Below are positions 7,561 to 16,251 of a stretch of 64,000 bases of DNA, one piece after another. Under the pieces are notes generated by a model that did no database searches, was not told the DNA's origin, and saw only the letters and a program-made list of their open reading frames with translations. This DNA comes from Streptomyces sp. Ru62 (GTDB taxonomy: Bacteria > Actinomycetota > Actinomycetes > Streptomycetales > Streptomycetaceae). The number at the start of each line of letters is the position of its first letter. Position 1 is the stretch's first letter. The stretch is from the NCBI RefSeq assembly GCF_002920615.1, contig NZ_PQSU01000006.1, positions 186,001-250,000 on the forward strand. Reading direction: 5' to 3'. Made by a program: the position numbers and the translations under genes.

Positions 7561-9929
7561 CCGACCAGCGCGACCGGACGCCCGCGTCACCGCAACGACC
7601 GGCTCCGTACCGGGCCGTGGACGCCCGGACCAACGGCACGCGCCTGGATGCCTCGGGACCACACGCTCGGCTGGTCGCCGAGTCGGCGGCCCGCGCGGTG
7701 GTGCGACTCCGCGGACCCGGGGAGTACGTCGAATTCCGGCTGGCGGCCCCTGCGGACGCCCTGACGCTGCGCTACTCGCTGCCCGACGCGCCGACGGGCG
7801 GTGGCCGTACCGGGTGTCTCGCCGTCGAGGTCGACGGAGAAGAACGCGACCGGGTGACCCTGACCTCGCGCTACTCCTGGTACTACGGACGTTGTCCGTT
7901 CACCTCGGACCCGGCGGCCGGCCGGGCCCACCACTTCTACGACGACGTCCGCGTCCTCCTCGGCGAGACCCTGGCGCCCGGCACCCGCGTCGGCCTGCGG
8001 CCCACCGCCGGCACGGAGGTCCCCGTCACCGTGGACACCGTCACCTTCGAGGAGAGCGGCGGACCCGCGTCGCCGCCTGCCGGCGCCCTGTCGGTCATCG
8101 ACTTCGGAGCCGACCCGACGGGCACCGCGGACTCGACGACTGCTGTGCAGGCCGCGGTCGAGGCCGCCACCGGGACGGCACGCACCGTCTGGCTGCCGAG
8201 CGGCGTCTACACCGTGACCGACCACATCCTCCTCGACCGCGTCACCGTGCACGGCGCGGGAGTCTGGTACACGGAACTGCGCGGCGCGGGCGTCGGCTTG
8301 TACGGGCATCCGGCGCCGAGCCCCAGCACAGAGGTGCACATCCGCGGACTGGCGATCTCCGGGGACGTCACCGGCCGCGACGACGCCGCACAGCTCAACG
8401 GGATCGGCGGCGCGCTGGGCGGCGGTTCCACGATCGAGGACGTGTGGATCACCCACACCAAGTGCGGCATGTGGCTGGACGGCCCCTTCCACGGCCTGAC
8501 CATCCGCAACGTCCGCATCATGAACACGACGGGCGACGGCATCAACCTGCACCGAGGCGTCTCCGGTGTCACCATCACCGGCTGCCACCTCCACAACACC
8601 GGTGACGACGCCATAGCCCTGTGGTCCGACGAGATCGCCAACCACCACAACACGGTGGAAGGCAACACCGTCGCGCTGCCGCTCCTGGGCAATCACATCG
8701 CCGTCTACGGCGGTCACGACAACACCGTCGTCAACAACGTCCTGACCGACTCGGTCACCGAGGGCGCCGGGATCCACGTCGCCAACCGGTACGGCGCCGT
8801 CCCTCTGGCGGGGGAGACCCGCATCGAGGGCAACCACCTGATCCGCGCCGGCTCCTACCATCCGGAGCATCGAGCGGGCGTCGGCGCCGTGTGGCTGCTC
8901 GCCGACGACGCGCCCATCAACGCAAGGATCATCGTTCGTGAGAACCATCTGACGGACAGCGCCTACGCGGCCGTGCAACTGAGCGGATCGCGCATCGACG
9001 GCGTCCATGTGGCCGGTATGACCATCGACGGCGCGGGAACCTGCGCGGTCCAGCTCCAGGCGACCGGCTCGGCCCGCTTCACCCACGTCGGGGCCAGGCG
9101 ACTCGGCGTGACGGGCCTGCACCGCGCCACCCCGGACTTCGACCTCACCTGTGGTCCGGGCAACGAGGGCTGGGCGCACGAGCGCCCCGACCTCCCACCC
9201 GACGGCTCCCTCCACGCGTCCCCCGCCCGCCTTGACTTCGAAGCGACCACTCCGCACACCACCGCCGGTCCCCGACGCCTGACCGTTCACAATCCCGGCT
9301 CCCGCCCGGCCGTCCTCCAGCACCCACAGGTGTCCGGGGACTTCACGGCACGCCTGACGGGCCCGGCCACCGTCCCGCCCGGGGCGGACACCACCTTGGC
9401 CGTGAGCTTCGCCGCTTCTGCAACGGGCCGCCGCACCGGGTTGCTGACTCTGCACTCGGACGCTCCGCACAGCCCGTTGTACGTCGACCTCACGGGCATC
9501 GGTTTCGACCCGGCCGGAGACCGGGCCCTGGGGCGCCGCGCCACGGCGAGCACGGCGATGGGGGGCTTCCCGCCCGAGGCCGCTGTCGACGGGGTACCGG
9601 CGAGCTGGTGGCAGAGCGACGGCATGGGCTTCCCGCAGTGGCTCCAGGTGGACCTCGGCGAGAGGGTGTCGTTGGCGCGGGTGGTCCTGCGCACCCCGGA
9701 GAGCTGGGAGGCCCGTACCGAGACCCTGGCGGTCCACACCGGACTCACCGAGACAGACCTCGTCCCCGCCACCCCCGTCACGGCGTGCCTCTTCACTCCC
9801 GACCGGTGCAACACGGTCACCCTCCCCGTCACCGCCCGGGCCCGCTTCGTGCGCCTGGTCATCACGGGCAACACGGCCTGGACCGGAGCGGCTCTCTCCG
9901 CGCTGGAGGTGTACGCGGCGGACGGCTGA
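7557..9929 (+). CDS. GH87-like right-handed beta-helix glycosidase with C-terminal F5/8C domain, no signal peptide
   Basis: The 790-residue protein reads as: N-terminal CBM35-like beta-sandwich (about 15-165); a pectate-lyase-superfamily beta-helix opening with VIDFGADPTGTADSTTAVQ (180-198); a helix core to about 540; a choice-of-anchor-D beta domain (about 560-650); and a discoidin/F5-8C module (about 660-790). GDGINLH (Asp327) and NTGDDAIALWS (Asp350, Asp351) match the three-Asp site of GH87 alpha-1,3-glucanases and mycodextranases. Such enzymes are normally secreted, yet the N terminus (MTDQRDRTPASPQRP) is hydrophilic, and the ATGA overlap with the permease leaves no room for a leader. Its role may be trimming or reactivating a glycosylated product inside the cell (inference). 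Confidence 0.8.
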   Translation: MTDQRDRTPASPQRPAPYRAVDARTNGTRLDASGPHARLVAESAARAVVRLRGPGEYVEFRLAAPADALTLRYSLPDAPTGGGRTGCLAVEVDGEERDRVTLTSRYSWYYGRCPFTSDPAAGRAHHFYDDVRVLLGETLAPGTRVGLRPTAGTEVPVTVDTVTFEESGGPASPPAGALSVIDFGADPTGTADSTTAVQAAVEAATGTARTVWLPSGVYTVTDHILLDRVTVHGAGVWYTELRGAGVGLYGHPAPSPSTEVHIRGLAISGDVTGRDDAAQLNGIGGALGGGSTIEDVWITHTKCGMWLDGPFHGLTIRNVRIMNTTGDGINLHRGVSGVTITGCHLHNTGDDAIALWSDEIANHHNTVEGNTVALPLLGNHIAVYGGHDNTVVNNVLTDSVTEGAGIHVANRYGAVPLAGETRIEGNHLIRAGSYHPEHRAGVGAVWLLADDAPINARIIVRENHLTDSAYAAVQLSGSRIDGVHVAGMTIDGAGTCAVQLQATGSARFTHVGARRLGVTGLHRATPDFDLTCGPGNEGWAHERPDLPPDGSLHASPARLDFEATTPHTTAGPRRLTVHNPGSRPAVLQHPQVSGDFTARLTGPATVPPGADTTLAVSFAASATGRRTGLLTLHSDAPHSPLYVDLTGIGFDPAGDRALGRRATASTAMGGFPPEAAVDGVPASWWQSDGMGFPQWLQVDLGERVSLARVVLRTPESWEARTETLAVHTGLTETDLVPATPVTACLFTPDRCNTVTLPVTARARFVRLVITGNTAWTGAALSALEVYAADG

Positions 9930-10138
9930 CGGCCGGGCGACCAGGGGGGGCCGCGCGGTTGGTCGATCCCCCGTTGCCCGGCCTCACAAAGGGATCCGGC
10001 ATGGTCAGTGCCACGGAACGACCGATGGGCGCCCGGCGCAGGACACCACTCCCACGACACGGCAGCCGGCGTCGCGTCGGGCGCCACGGATCGCCGTCCC
10101 GGGCCATGCTGTCAGACGCCGCTGCCACACTTCCGGCC

Positions 10139-10825
10139 ATGAGCGATGAGGGATTCGAGTGGATACAGCAAGACCTCACCTCCTGGGGCTTCTACCTGGA
10201 GATGGTCAAAGGCGTGAGCGTCGAGGAGCTGGCGGCGATGAGGGGAGCCGATCCCGGCCTCGGCATCATGTCTCCTGACGTGTTCAACAAGACGTTGGAC
10301 CGCTCCGGCAACATCCCGGACTGGGCCAGGCTGGGCGAGCACGCGGGGTGGGCCTTCGCCCTGTGCGGGGGCGACGACGGCTTCTACATGCAGCGCCCTG
10401 ACCACGTGAAGCACCTGTGGGAGGGCCGCACCTGGCTGACCATCATGGACACCACCATGGACCCACCCGTCATCGATGTGATCGTGGACGGAAAGCTGGA
10501 CTGGAGCTACTTCGACGGCGAGGTTCACGAGGCGGTCAGGGCGGACCATCCCCTCACCCGGCGGATGACCGCCGAGATCGGGCTCGGCGGCCTCGCCCCG
10601 AACCCCGACTCGCCCGACGAGCCGGACGAGCCGGACGAGCCGGACGAGTGGAGGCTGCATGTCCCGGACATCCGGGACGTGTACCGGCTGATGGGCGAGC
10701 ACTACGGACTGAGCCTTCCCCGGAGAACGATCGTCGGCGAGGAACTGGTCGGGGTGTTCACCTCCCCGCGCGTGTACGCCAACGGGGAGCCGAACACCAG
10801 GTACGACAACATCCGCCTGCCTTGA
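10139..10825 (+). CDS. DUF6461-family protein
   Basis: A soluble 228-residue protein. The N-terminal half has FEWIQQDLTSWGFYLEMVKG followed by a conserved-looking GEHAGWAFALCGGDDGFYM stretch, which I associate with DUF6461. Its function is unknown. The region around residues 159-170 consists of four Pro-Asp-Glu units from an exact-looking 9-nt DNA repeat, probably a flexible acidic linker. The C-terminal part (DVYRLMGEHYGLSLP) resembles a short helical domain. ATG 10139 starts just before the conserved part; no close neighbour suggests an operon. Confidence 0.7.
   Translation: MSDEGFEWIQQDLTSWGFYLEMVKGVSVEELAAMRGADPGLGIMSPDVFNKTLDRSGNIPDWARLGEHAGWAFALCGGDDGFYMQRPDHVKHLWEGRTWLTIMDTTMDPPVIDVIVDGKLDWSYFDGEVHEAVRADHPLTRRMTAEIGLGGLAPNPDSPDEPDEPDEPDEWRLHVPDIRDVYRLMGEHYGLSLPRRTIVGEELVGVFTSPRVYANGEPNTRYDNIRLP
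10613..10648 (+). repeat. Four tandem 9-nt units encoding Pro-Asp-Glu
   Basis: Four consecutive CC(C/G)GACGAG units lie in frame inside the DUF6461 gene. The units are identical apart from one third-position change in the first. Copy number may vary by slippage. Confidence 0.85.
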
Positions 10826-11266
10826 CCTTGGGCTGTGTCCCGCGACAGGAGGCCGACGCCCATGTCACGGAGCACGGCCACGGGTGAACCAGGTGACGCC
10901 CGTATCATCTGTCACCCAAGCGCGGAACAGGCCCCAAGCGCCCGGCGGCGAGGGCCGCGAGCAGACACCTGGTGCTCGGAGGCCCTGTTCGAGGACCACG
11001 ACGTGCCGATGCCGTTCGACGCGGCCCAGCCACTGACAATGGGCCGACGACAACGGCGCCCGGCACCCTCCGCGCGTGTCCGGGGCCGGGACGATGGCGG
11101 GCGGGCCAAGCTCCTCGGCTCTACGGGGCGGGACAGGGAGCGGACGCTCGGGCCCGTGCGGTGATCCCGCCGCCCTGGGAAGGCCGTACACCGCACACCG
11201 GTGGCCGAACCGACGCCGCGGCGTTTCGGCGGGGCGGGATCACGCCTGCCACGGATACTCACGGTC
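10826..11266. other. No convincing gene
   Basis: About 440 bases between the DUF6461 and flavin reductase genes. Open frames exist on both strands, but they have arginine- and proline-rich shadow composition and no good ribosome site. No strong hairpin was noticed. Confidence 0.5.
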
Positions 11267-11917
11267 ATGCGCGTTGAATTCGATCCGGAGGTCATGGGCA
11301 GCGATGCCTTCTACGGGTTCATGACCTCCGTCGTCGTCCCACGCCCCATCGCCTGGGTATCCACGATCACACCTGACGGAACCACCGAGAACCTGGCCCC
11401 GCACTCCTTCTTCAGCATCGCCAGCACCGACCCGCCGATCGTCCAGTTCACCTCCATCGGCCGCAAGGACTCGCTGCGCAACGTGGAAGACACAGGCGAG
11501 TTCGTCGTCAACTTCTCCTCGGAGCCGCTGCTGCGGATGATCAACGCAACCGCCACCGACTTCCCCCGAACCGTCAGCGAATTCGACGTCGCGGGCATCG
11601 AACGCGAGCCCAGTCTGCGGGTCCGCCCGGCCAGGGTGGCCGCCTCACCCGTCGTGCTGGAATGCCGTTCACACACGACCCTGCGCATGGGCAACTCCAC
11701 CCTCGTCTTCGGCCGGGTGCTGCATGCCGCGGCGAAGGAGGAGTACCTCGTCGGCGGCCGGCCCGGCTCCGAGCGGCTGCGCCCCCTCACCAAGCTCGGG
11801 GGTGACGAGTGGGGCACGCTGGGGAGCATCATCCACCTGAACCGCATTCCCTATGAGGAACCCGAAGGGAACGGCTCTCTCCCTCACTCCCCACAGGACC
11901 CGCCACCCTCCCCCTGA
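11267..11917 (+). CDS. Flavin reductase-like (FMN-binding split barrel) protein
   Basis: The 216-residue protein has the split-barrel pattern of flavin reductase-like domains: FMTSVVVPRPIAWVST near 18-33, NLAPHSFFSIASTDPPIVQF near 44-63, and KDSLRNVEDTGEFVVNF near 68-84. RPIAWVST with NLAPHS(Y/F)F is characteristic of this family, which binds FMN and often supplies reduced flavin or acts on small aromatics. The last 20 residues are proline-rich and probably disordered. ATG 11267 starts right at the domain. No partner oxygenase is adjacent. Confidence 0.82.
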   Translation: MRVEFDPEVMGSDAFYGFMTSVVVPRPIAWVSTITPDGTTENLAPHSFFSIASTDPPIVQFTSIGRKDSLRNVEDTGEFVVNFSSEPLLRMINATATDFPRTVSEFDVAGIEREPSLRVRPARVAASPVVLECRSHTTLRMGNSTLVFGRVLHAAAKEEYLVGGRPGSERLRPLTKLGGDEWGTLGSIIHLNRIPYEEPEGNGSLPHSPQDPPPSP

Positions 11918-12605
11918 GCAACGGCCCCGTCCGATCACAGCGGTGCCTCCGTCCGGCAGGACTCTCCCGCCCCACCCCTTGGGGGGTGCCGGCCGGCACC
12001 CGCGCCCCGGCCGTTCTGACCGTGCTGGGATCGGTGCTGCTTCCGGCCGCCGTCGCCGCGTCCGCGGAGGGCGAGTGCCGGTTCCGTCGTAGAGGCCCGT
12101 GTGGCGGTTCACCGCGCGGCCGTCGCCGCCGCCGACGACGAGCAACGCGTCCGTGCCTGCCGGCCTCCGGACGCGTGCCCGGAAGCCACCTGCGCCGATC
12201 GACGAGACAGGCACCGGCGGTATCCGGAACGTCAGGGGCCGGACGCGGCCGACCTGCGCGGCGGGCACGGCGGGCGGGGCCGTCCTCGTACGCCACGGCA
12301 TCTGGGCACGTGGCCGCCGAACCGACAGCGCCGGCCACCGCATGTGCGAGCTCCGCCCCGGTCCGAAGGTGCCGCGGGTGCGCCTCCGGGACACCTCCGA
12401 TCTCGTTCCCGTCCTCTGCCTCTCGACGTCGTCGTGCTCGACTCCCCTGTCGTGGGCCGGCTTCGGTGCGGCGGGACCGGGTAGGTGGCGGCTTCTCCAT
12501 GCCTCCCACCTGCCGCCACCGAGCCGGGGCACGAGTACGGCATCTCCCTCCTCAGCCACGGGTTCTTCCTCGGGAGGCCGGAGGACGGCTCGCAGCCTCG
12601 GCCGC
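11918..12605. other. No supported gene
   Basis: Nearly 690 bases between the flavin reductase gene and the convergent GH6 gene. Every frame gives low-complexity Arg/Pro/Gly/Ala translations, so this is either non-coding or an old, unrecognisable relic. Confidence 0.5.
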
Positions 12606-13880
12606 TCAGTGGTTGAAGGCCAGGCGCGGTGCCGCGTTGCGGGCCAGGGTGTGGGCCTGGTCGGGCCACCAGGTACCGGCGGGCGGGTCGACGACGCCGT
12701 ACTCGGGGTCGATGGTGCCGCCGGTGCTGCGGGTGCAGCTGCCGTCGGACTCACCGGGGATCTTGATCCACAGGTAGGCGTCGACGAGGGGTACGCCGGT
12801 GTCGGCGGTGGGGCGCGGGCCGAGACCGCGGCCGGGTGCGTTGCACCAGGCCTCGGGATCCCCGGTGTACTTGCCCGGCTCCGGGGTCCAGGCGCCCAGA
12901 CCGTTGCGGCTGGTGTCGATCACGAAGTGCTGCAACCGGTCGGCCGGCGGGGTGCCCACGTTCCGGTCGTACCAGGCGTCGGTCCACCGCCAGGTGGTGG
13001 GGTCGGCGGAGGAGACCGCGTTGCCGGGGGTGCCGTCATTGGGGGCGGCCGCCGAGTAGTACTGGTCGGCGCACCGCTCGGCGTGGCCACGCGCCTCCTC
13101 GGGTCCCTCGGTGGCGAACCACATGCACTGGGCGATCCAGGTGCCGTACCTGGCGTTGTGGTCGGTGGGGTGGGTGTTGGACACGTTCAGGGCGAAGCCG
13201 TCACTGTGGCGGACCCCGGCGTCCAGCAGCCGCCGGGCCATCTCACCGACGGGCCGCCATTGGACGTTCCCCGCGTCCAGGTAGACGGCGGTGCGCGGTT
13301 TGGCCTTCAGGGTCTTCACGGCATAGGCGAGGTCGGCGATGCGGGCGGCGGTGAGTTCGCCCGTCGGGTCCGTGGTGGGTCCGCAGTCCTTGGGGAGGAG
13401 GGCCGTGCCGTCGGGTTCGACGACGACCACCGCCTTGCTGGTGCCGATGCCGGCGGCGAAGGCGTCGATCCATTGCCGATAGGCGGCGGAGGATGCGGCT
13501 CCGCCACTGGAGTACTGCGTGCAGTCCCTTCCTGGGACGTTGTAGGCGACCAGGACCGGGGTCCGGCCCACGGCCCGGGCCCGGTGGACGAGCTTGCCGA
13601 CCTTGCCGCGCACCTCGTCGGGCGTGCCCTCGGTGAACCACTCGGCCTGCGGCCAGCTGGCGAGCTTGGCCATGTTCACGGCGTTCTCGGTGTCGCCGTT
13701 CCCGAAGTCCGCGAGGGCCTGCTGCGCGGCCTTGCTGTGCGGGTCCACGTAGAACTTCGTGGCCGGGGTGATCAGGTCGTGTGTGGGTGTGGCCTGCGCC
13801 TGCGTCGCGGTCAGAGCGGCGCCTGCGGTGAGGGCCGCGACGACGACGGCCGCGCGGCGCCGAAGGCTGCGTGGATTCAT
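12606..13880 (-). CDS. Secreted GH6 glycoside hydrolase (cellulase/cellobiohydrolase family)
   Basis: The 424-residue protein has a Sec signal (Arg-rich start, AAVVVAALTAGAALTA, cleavage after TQAQA). The GH6 catalytic domain follows: FYVDP, LVAYNVPGRDC, VVVEPDG, VYLDAGNVQW, FALNVSN, HFVIDTSRNG, and the C-terminal LWIKIPGESDG. Asp residues in VEPDG and YLDAG are the family's catalytic candidates. An insertion of about 50 residues near 255-305, containing paired cysteines, distinguishes it from the neighbouring GH6 and could form a tunnel loop as in cellobiohydrolases. There is no linker or cellulose-binding module. It lies downstream of the second GH6 gene and may share its CebR-type control, although a hairpin sits between them. 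Confidence 0.92.
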   Translation of the reverse strand: MNPRSLRRRAAVVVAALTAGAALTATQAQATPTHDLITPATKFYVDPHSKAAQQALADFGNGDTENAVNMAKLASWPQAEWFTEGTPDEVRGKVGKLVHRARAVGRTPVLVAYNVPGRDCTQYSSGGAASSAAYRQWIDAFAAGIGTSKAVVVVEPDGTALLPKDCGPTTDPTGELTAARIADLAYAVKTLKAKPRTAVYLDAGNVQWRPVGEMARRLLDAGVRHSDGFALNVSNTHPTDHNARYGTWIAQCMWFATEGPEEARGHAERCADQYYSAAAPNDGTPGNAVSSADPTTWRWTDAWYDRNVGTPPADRLQHFVIDTSRNGLGAWTPEPGKYTGDPEAWCNAPGRGLGPRPTADTGVPLVDAYLWIKIPGESDGSCTRSTGGTIDPEYGVVDPPAGTWWPDQAHTLARNAAPRLAFNH

Positions 13881-13917
13881 GGTGGCTTCCTGGTCGACGA
13901 GGTGGTGGAGGCAGGCG

Positions 13918-13959
13918 CCCGCCGCCCGGCGGGCTGCCGATCCGCCTGCGGGCGGCGGG
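13918..13959 (-). terminator. Strong hairpin between the two GH6 genes
   Basis: A perfect 11-bp inverted repeat, CCCGCCGCCCG and CGGGCGGCGGG, with a 20-nt loop lies in the 88-nt gap after the upstream GH6 gene. No T-run follows, so it could be a terminator, a processing site or an attenuator that lowers expression of the downstream GH6 gene. Confidence 0.55.
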
Positions 13960-13968
13960 AGTCCCGGA

Positions 13969-14934
13969 TCAGTAGCCGTAGATCATCTTGTAGGCGACCT
14001 CGGGGAGGAACTGTCCGGCCGTGGAGCCGGCTCCGACGCCGCAGTTGCCGTCGGACTCGCCCGGAGCCTTGATCCACAGCAGCATCTCGGCGCCTCCGCC
14101 CGTCCGGGTGGGGGTGCCGATTCGACGGCCCGCGGGGTTGCACCACTGGCCGTTGGAGCCGTTGCCGTTGCGGCTGGTGTCCACGACGAACGGCTTGGTG
14201 TAGCCGTAGCGGGCACTGAGCTCGCTGTTGACGGCGTTGCCGAAGGCGGTGTTCTCGGCGGTCGTGAAGTAGTTGGAGACGTTGAGCGAGAAGCCGTGTG
14301 CCTGGCGCAGGCCGGCCTCGTGGAGGCGCTGGGCCATGGTCGCCGGGCTGACCCAACCCGGGTTGCCGGCGTCCATGTAGACCCAGGTGTTGGGGGCCTG
14401 ACGGCTGAACTGGGCGAGGGCGTTGGTGAGCATGGCCTCCCGCTCGTCGATCTGAGCCTGGGTCATGCAGCCGTAGTCCCCGAGGGAGTCCGGTTCGAGG
14501 ATGACGACCGCCGGACGGCCCGCGATCCCGCCGGCGAACTGGGCGATCCAGCTCGCGTAGGCGGTCGGCGAGGCGGCTCCGCCCGCGGAGTGCCCGCCGC
14601 AGTAGTCACGGTTGTAGATGTTGTAGGCGACGAGGACGGGCAGTTTGTCGGACGAGTCCGCCGCTCCCGCGTACGCCCCGGTGGCCGTGCCGATGGTGCC
14701 GCTCCAGGAGCCGAACCAGCGGGCCGTCGGGGTGTTGGCGAGGGAGGCGTTGATGGCGGGGGCCCGGCCGTCGCCGGGGTTGGCGGCCACCCACCTCTTG
14801 GCGCTGGAGTCGGGGTCCACATAGAACCCGCTGGTCATGGTGGTCGGGTCGGCCGCGTGGGCGGACGGTGCGAGGGCGAGCGCGGACGGCAGGGCGCAGA
14901 GGGCTGCCACCAGTACCCGGAGTCTGCGGCGCAT
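13969..14934 (-). CDS. Secreted GH6 endoglucanase, catalytic domain only
   Basis: The 321-residue precursor has a signal peptide (MRRRLRVLVAALCALPSALA, cleavage after APSAHA). The GH6 core follows: FYVDPDSSAK, LVAYNIYNRDYCGG, VVILEPDSLGDYGC, YMDAGNPGWVS, FSLNVSNY, FVVDTSRNGNG, LLWIKAPGESDGNCG. The compact length and short loops fit an endoglucanase that cuts internal beta-1,4-glucan bonds. Most Streptomyces GH6 enzymes carry a CBM2 and linker; none is present. ATG 14934 is preferred over the longer frame because it begins the signal peptide. Two CebR-like boxes lie 39-67 bp upstream, so expression is probably cellobiose-induced. Confidence 0.93.
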   Translation of the reverse strand: MRRRLRVLVAALCALPSALALAPSAHAADPTTMTSGFYVDPDSSAKRWVAANPGDGRAPAINASLANTPTARWFGSWSGTIGTATGAYAGAADSSDKLPVLVAYNIYNRDYCGGHSAGGAASPTAYASWIAQFAGGIAGRPAVVILEPDSLGDYGCMTQAQIDEREAMLTNALAQFSRQAPNTWVYMDAGNPGWVSPATMAQRLHEAGLRQAHGFSLNVSNYFTTAENTAFGNAVNSELSARYGYTKPFVVDTSRNGNGSNGQWCNPAGRRIGTPTRTGGGAEMLLWIKAPGESDGNCGVGAGSTAGQFLPEVAYKMIYGY

Positions 14935-14972
14935 GGCTGTACCTCGATTTCCTGGGCGGGATTCGAGTGCAT

Positions 14973-14986
14973 TGGGAGCGCTCCCA
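14973..14986. promoter_or_regulatory. CebR-type operator, perfect palindrome
   Basis: TGGGAGCGCTCCCA, the canonical 14-bp CebR box known from Streptomyces cellulase genes, lies 39 bp upstream of the GH6 start. Confidence 0.9.
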
Positions 14987-14987
14987 C

Positions 14988-15001
14988 TGGAAGCGGTCCC
15001 A
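14988..15001. promoter_or_regulatory. CebR-type operator, imperfect copy
   Basis: TGGAAGCGGTCCCA has two mismatches to the palindrome and is one base from the perfect box. It may be a second, weaker contact site. Confidence 0.6.
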
Positions 15002-15101
15002 ATCGTGGGGTGGGCTGATTGAGGTGTCAATAGTCGGTGCAGGACTCGACCACAGGGGTTGACCTTCACGGCAATTTGAGGCCACTGGTGAAACAGCGAG
15101 C

Positions 15102-15115
15102 TGGAAGCGCTCCCA
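15102..15115. promoter_or_regulatory. CebR-type operator in front of the LacI gene
   Basis: TGGAAGCGCTCCCA has one mismatch and lies 45 bp upstream of the LacI-family ATG. Its position suggests autoregulation and shared control of the divergent GH6 gene. Confidence 0.8.
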
Positions 15116-15160
15116 GGAGGCCACCCCGAGTGCCCCCGACCTGTGGAAGACTCCGGGCTC

Positions 15161-16174
15161 ATGGCAGAAGATGCGCCGCGTCGGCAGCCGACGCTCGACG
15201 AGGTGGCCGAACGCGCCGGTGTCTCCCGCTCCGTGGCCTCCCGCGCCCTCAACAACGCTCCGCACGTCAGCCGCGCCAAACGGGAAGCCGTCGAACGGGC
15301 CGTGCGGCAACTCGGCTACGTCCCCAACCCGACCGCCCGCGCCCTGGCCACCCGGCAGACGGGAGCGGCCGCCCTGGTCGTCTCGGGAGAAGATCCGTCG
15401 ATCTTCGCCGATCCCTTCTTCGCCCAGGTCATCGTGGGGGCGTCGGCCGCTCTTGAGGAGGCGGACCTGCATCTGATGCTGTGCCTGGCCGCTTCCGACC
15501 GCGGCCGCAAGCGGGTTGCGGAACTCCTTCGCTCCAGGGGCGCCGACGGCGCCATGCTGATGGCGCTGCGCGAGGACGATCCGCTGACCCGGGTGGCCGA
15601 CGAGGCGCAGATGCCCGTCGTGTTCGGCGGACGCCCGGTCGGTACGACTCCCCGGTGGTACGTCGATGTCGACAACGTCGGCGGGGCGCGCAAGGCGACC
15701 GAGCACCTGCTCTCGCGCGGCCTGACCCGGGTGGCCGCGATCTGCGGGCGGCTGGACACCGAGGCCGGGCGCGCCCGGTACCGCGGCTACCGGGACGCCA
15801 TGCTCGCTGCCGGCCTCGATCCGTTGCCGCCGCAGGAGGGGGACTTCACCGAGCCCAGCGGAGCCGCCGCCATGGCCGCACTGCTGGCGAACCGTCCTGA
15901 GGTGGAGGGGGTGTTCGCCGCCGGCGACAACATGGCGGTGGGAGCGCTGCGCACGCTGCGCAAGGCCGGCCGACAGGTCCCCGCCGACGTCGCCGTGGTC
16001 GGATTCGACGACCTGACCGTCGCCCGGGTCGCCGATCCGCCGCTCACCACCGTCCATCAGCCCATAGAGGCTCTGGGTCGGGAGATGGCGCGCATGCTGG
16101 TCGCGCTCGTCGACGGGCAGGACCCCACTGCGCTGATCCTGCCGACCCACCTGGTCGTCCGCTCCAGTGCCTGA
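15161..16174 (+). CDS. LacI-family regulator, CebR-like
   Basis: The 337-residue repressor has an N-terminal LacI helix-turn-helix (PTLDEVAERAGVSRSVASRALN, residues 10-31) and hinge (YVPNPTARALATRQTG). A periplasmic-binding-protein-like sugar domain follows, with VFAAGDNMAVGALRTLRKAGRQ and VVGFDDL near the C terminus. It is divergent from the GH6 pair and flanked by three CebR-type boxes, so it probably represses the cellulase genes and itself until cello-oligosaccharide binds (inference from context). GTG 15143 is an alternative start six codons earlier; ATG 15161 keeps the domain intact. Confidence 0.9.
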   Translation: MAEDAPRRQPTLDEVAERAGVSRSVASRALNNAPHVSRAKREAVERAVRQLGYVPNPTARALATRQTGAAALVVSGEDPSIFADPFFAQVIVGASAALEEADLHLMLCLAASDRGRKRVAELLRSRGADGAMLMALREDDPLTRVADEAQMPVVFGGRPVGTTPRWYVDVDNVGGARKATEHLLSRGLTRVAAICGRLDTEAGRARYRGYRDAMLAAGLDPLPPQEGDFTEPSGAAAMAALLANRPEVEGVFAAGDNMAVGALRTLRKAGRQVPADVAVVGFDDLTVARVADPPLTTVHQPIEALGREMARMLVALVDGQDPTALILPTHLVVRSSA

Positions 16175-16182
16175 CGGCTGTG

Positions 16183-16211
16183 GCGGGGCCCCGGCCGGAG
16201 TCGGGCCCCGC
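16183..16211. terminator. Bidirectional hairpin between convergent genes
   Basis: Perfect inverted repeat GCGGGGCCC / GGGCCCCGC with an 11-nt loop, located between the LacI stop and the GH43 stop. Its position fits a shared terminator. Confidence 0.7.
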
Positions 16212-16251
16212 TGCCGGCCGGTGGTCGGGGGGGTGCGATCGGTGGACCGGT

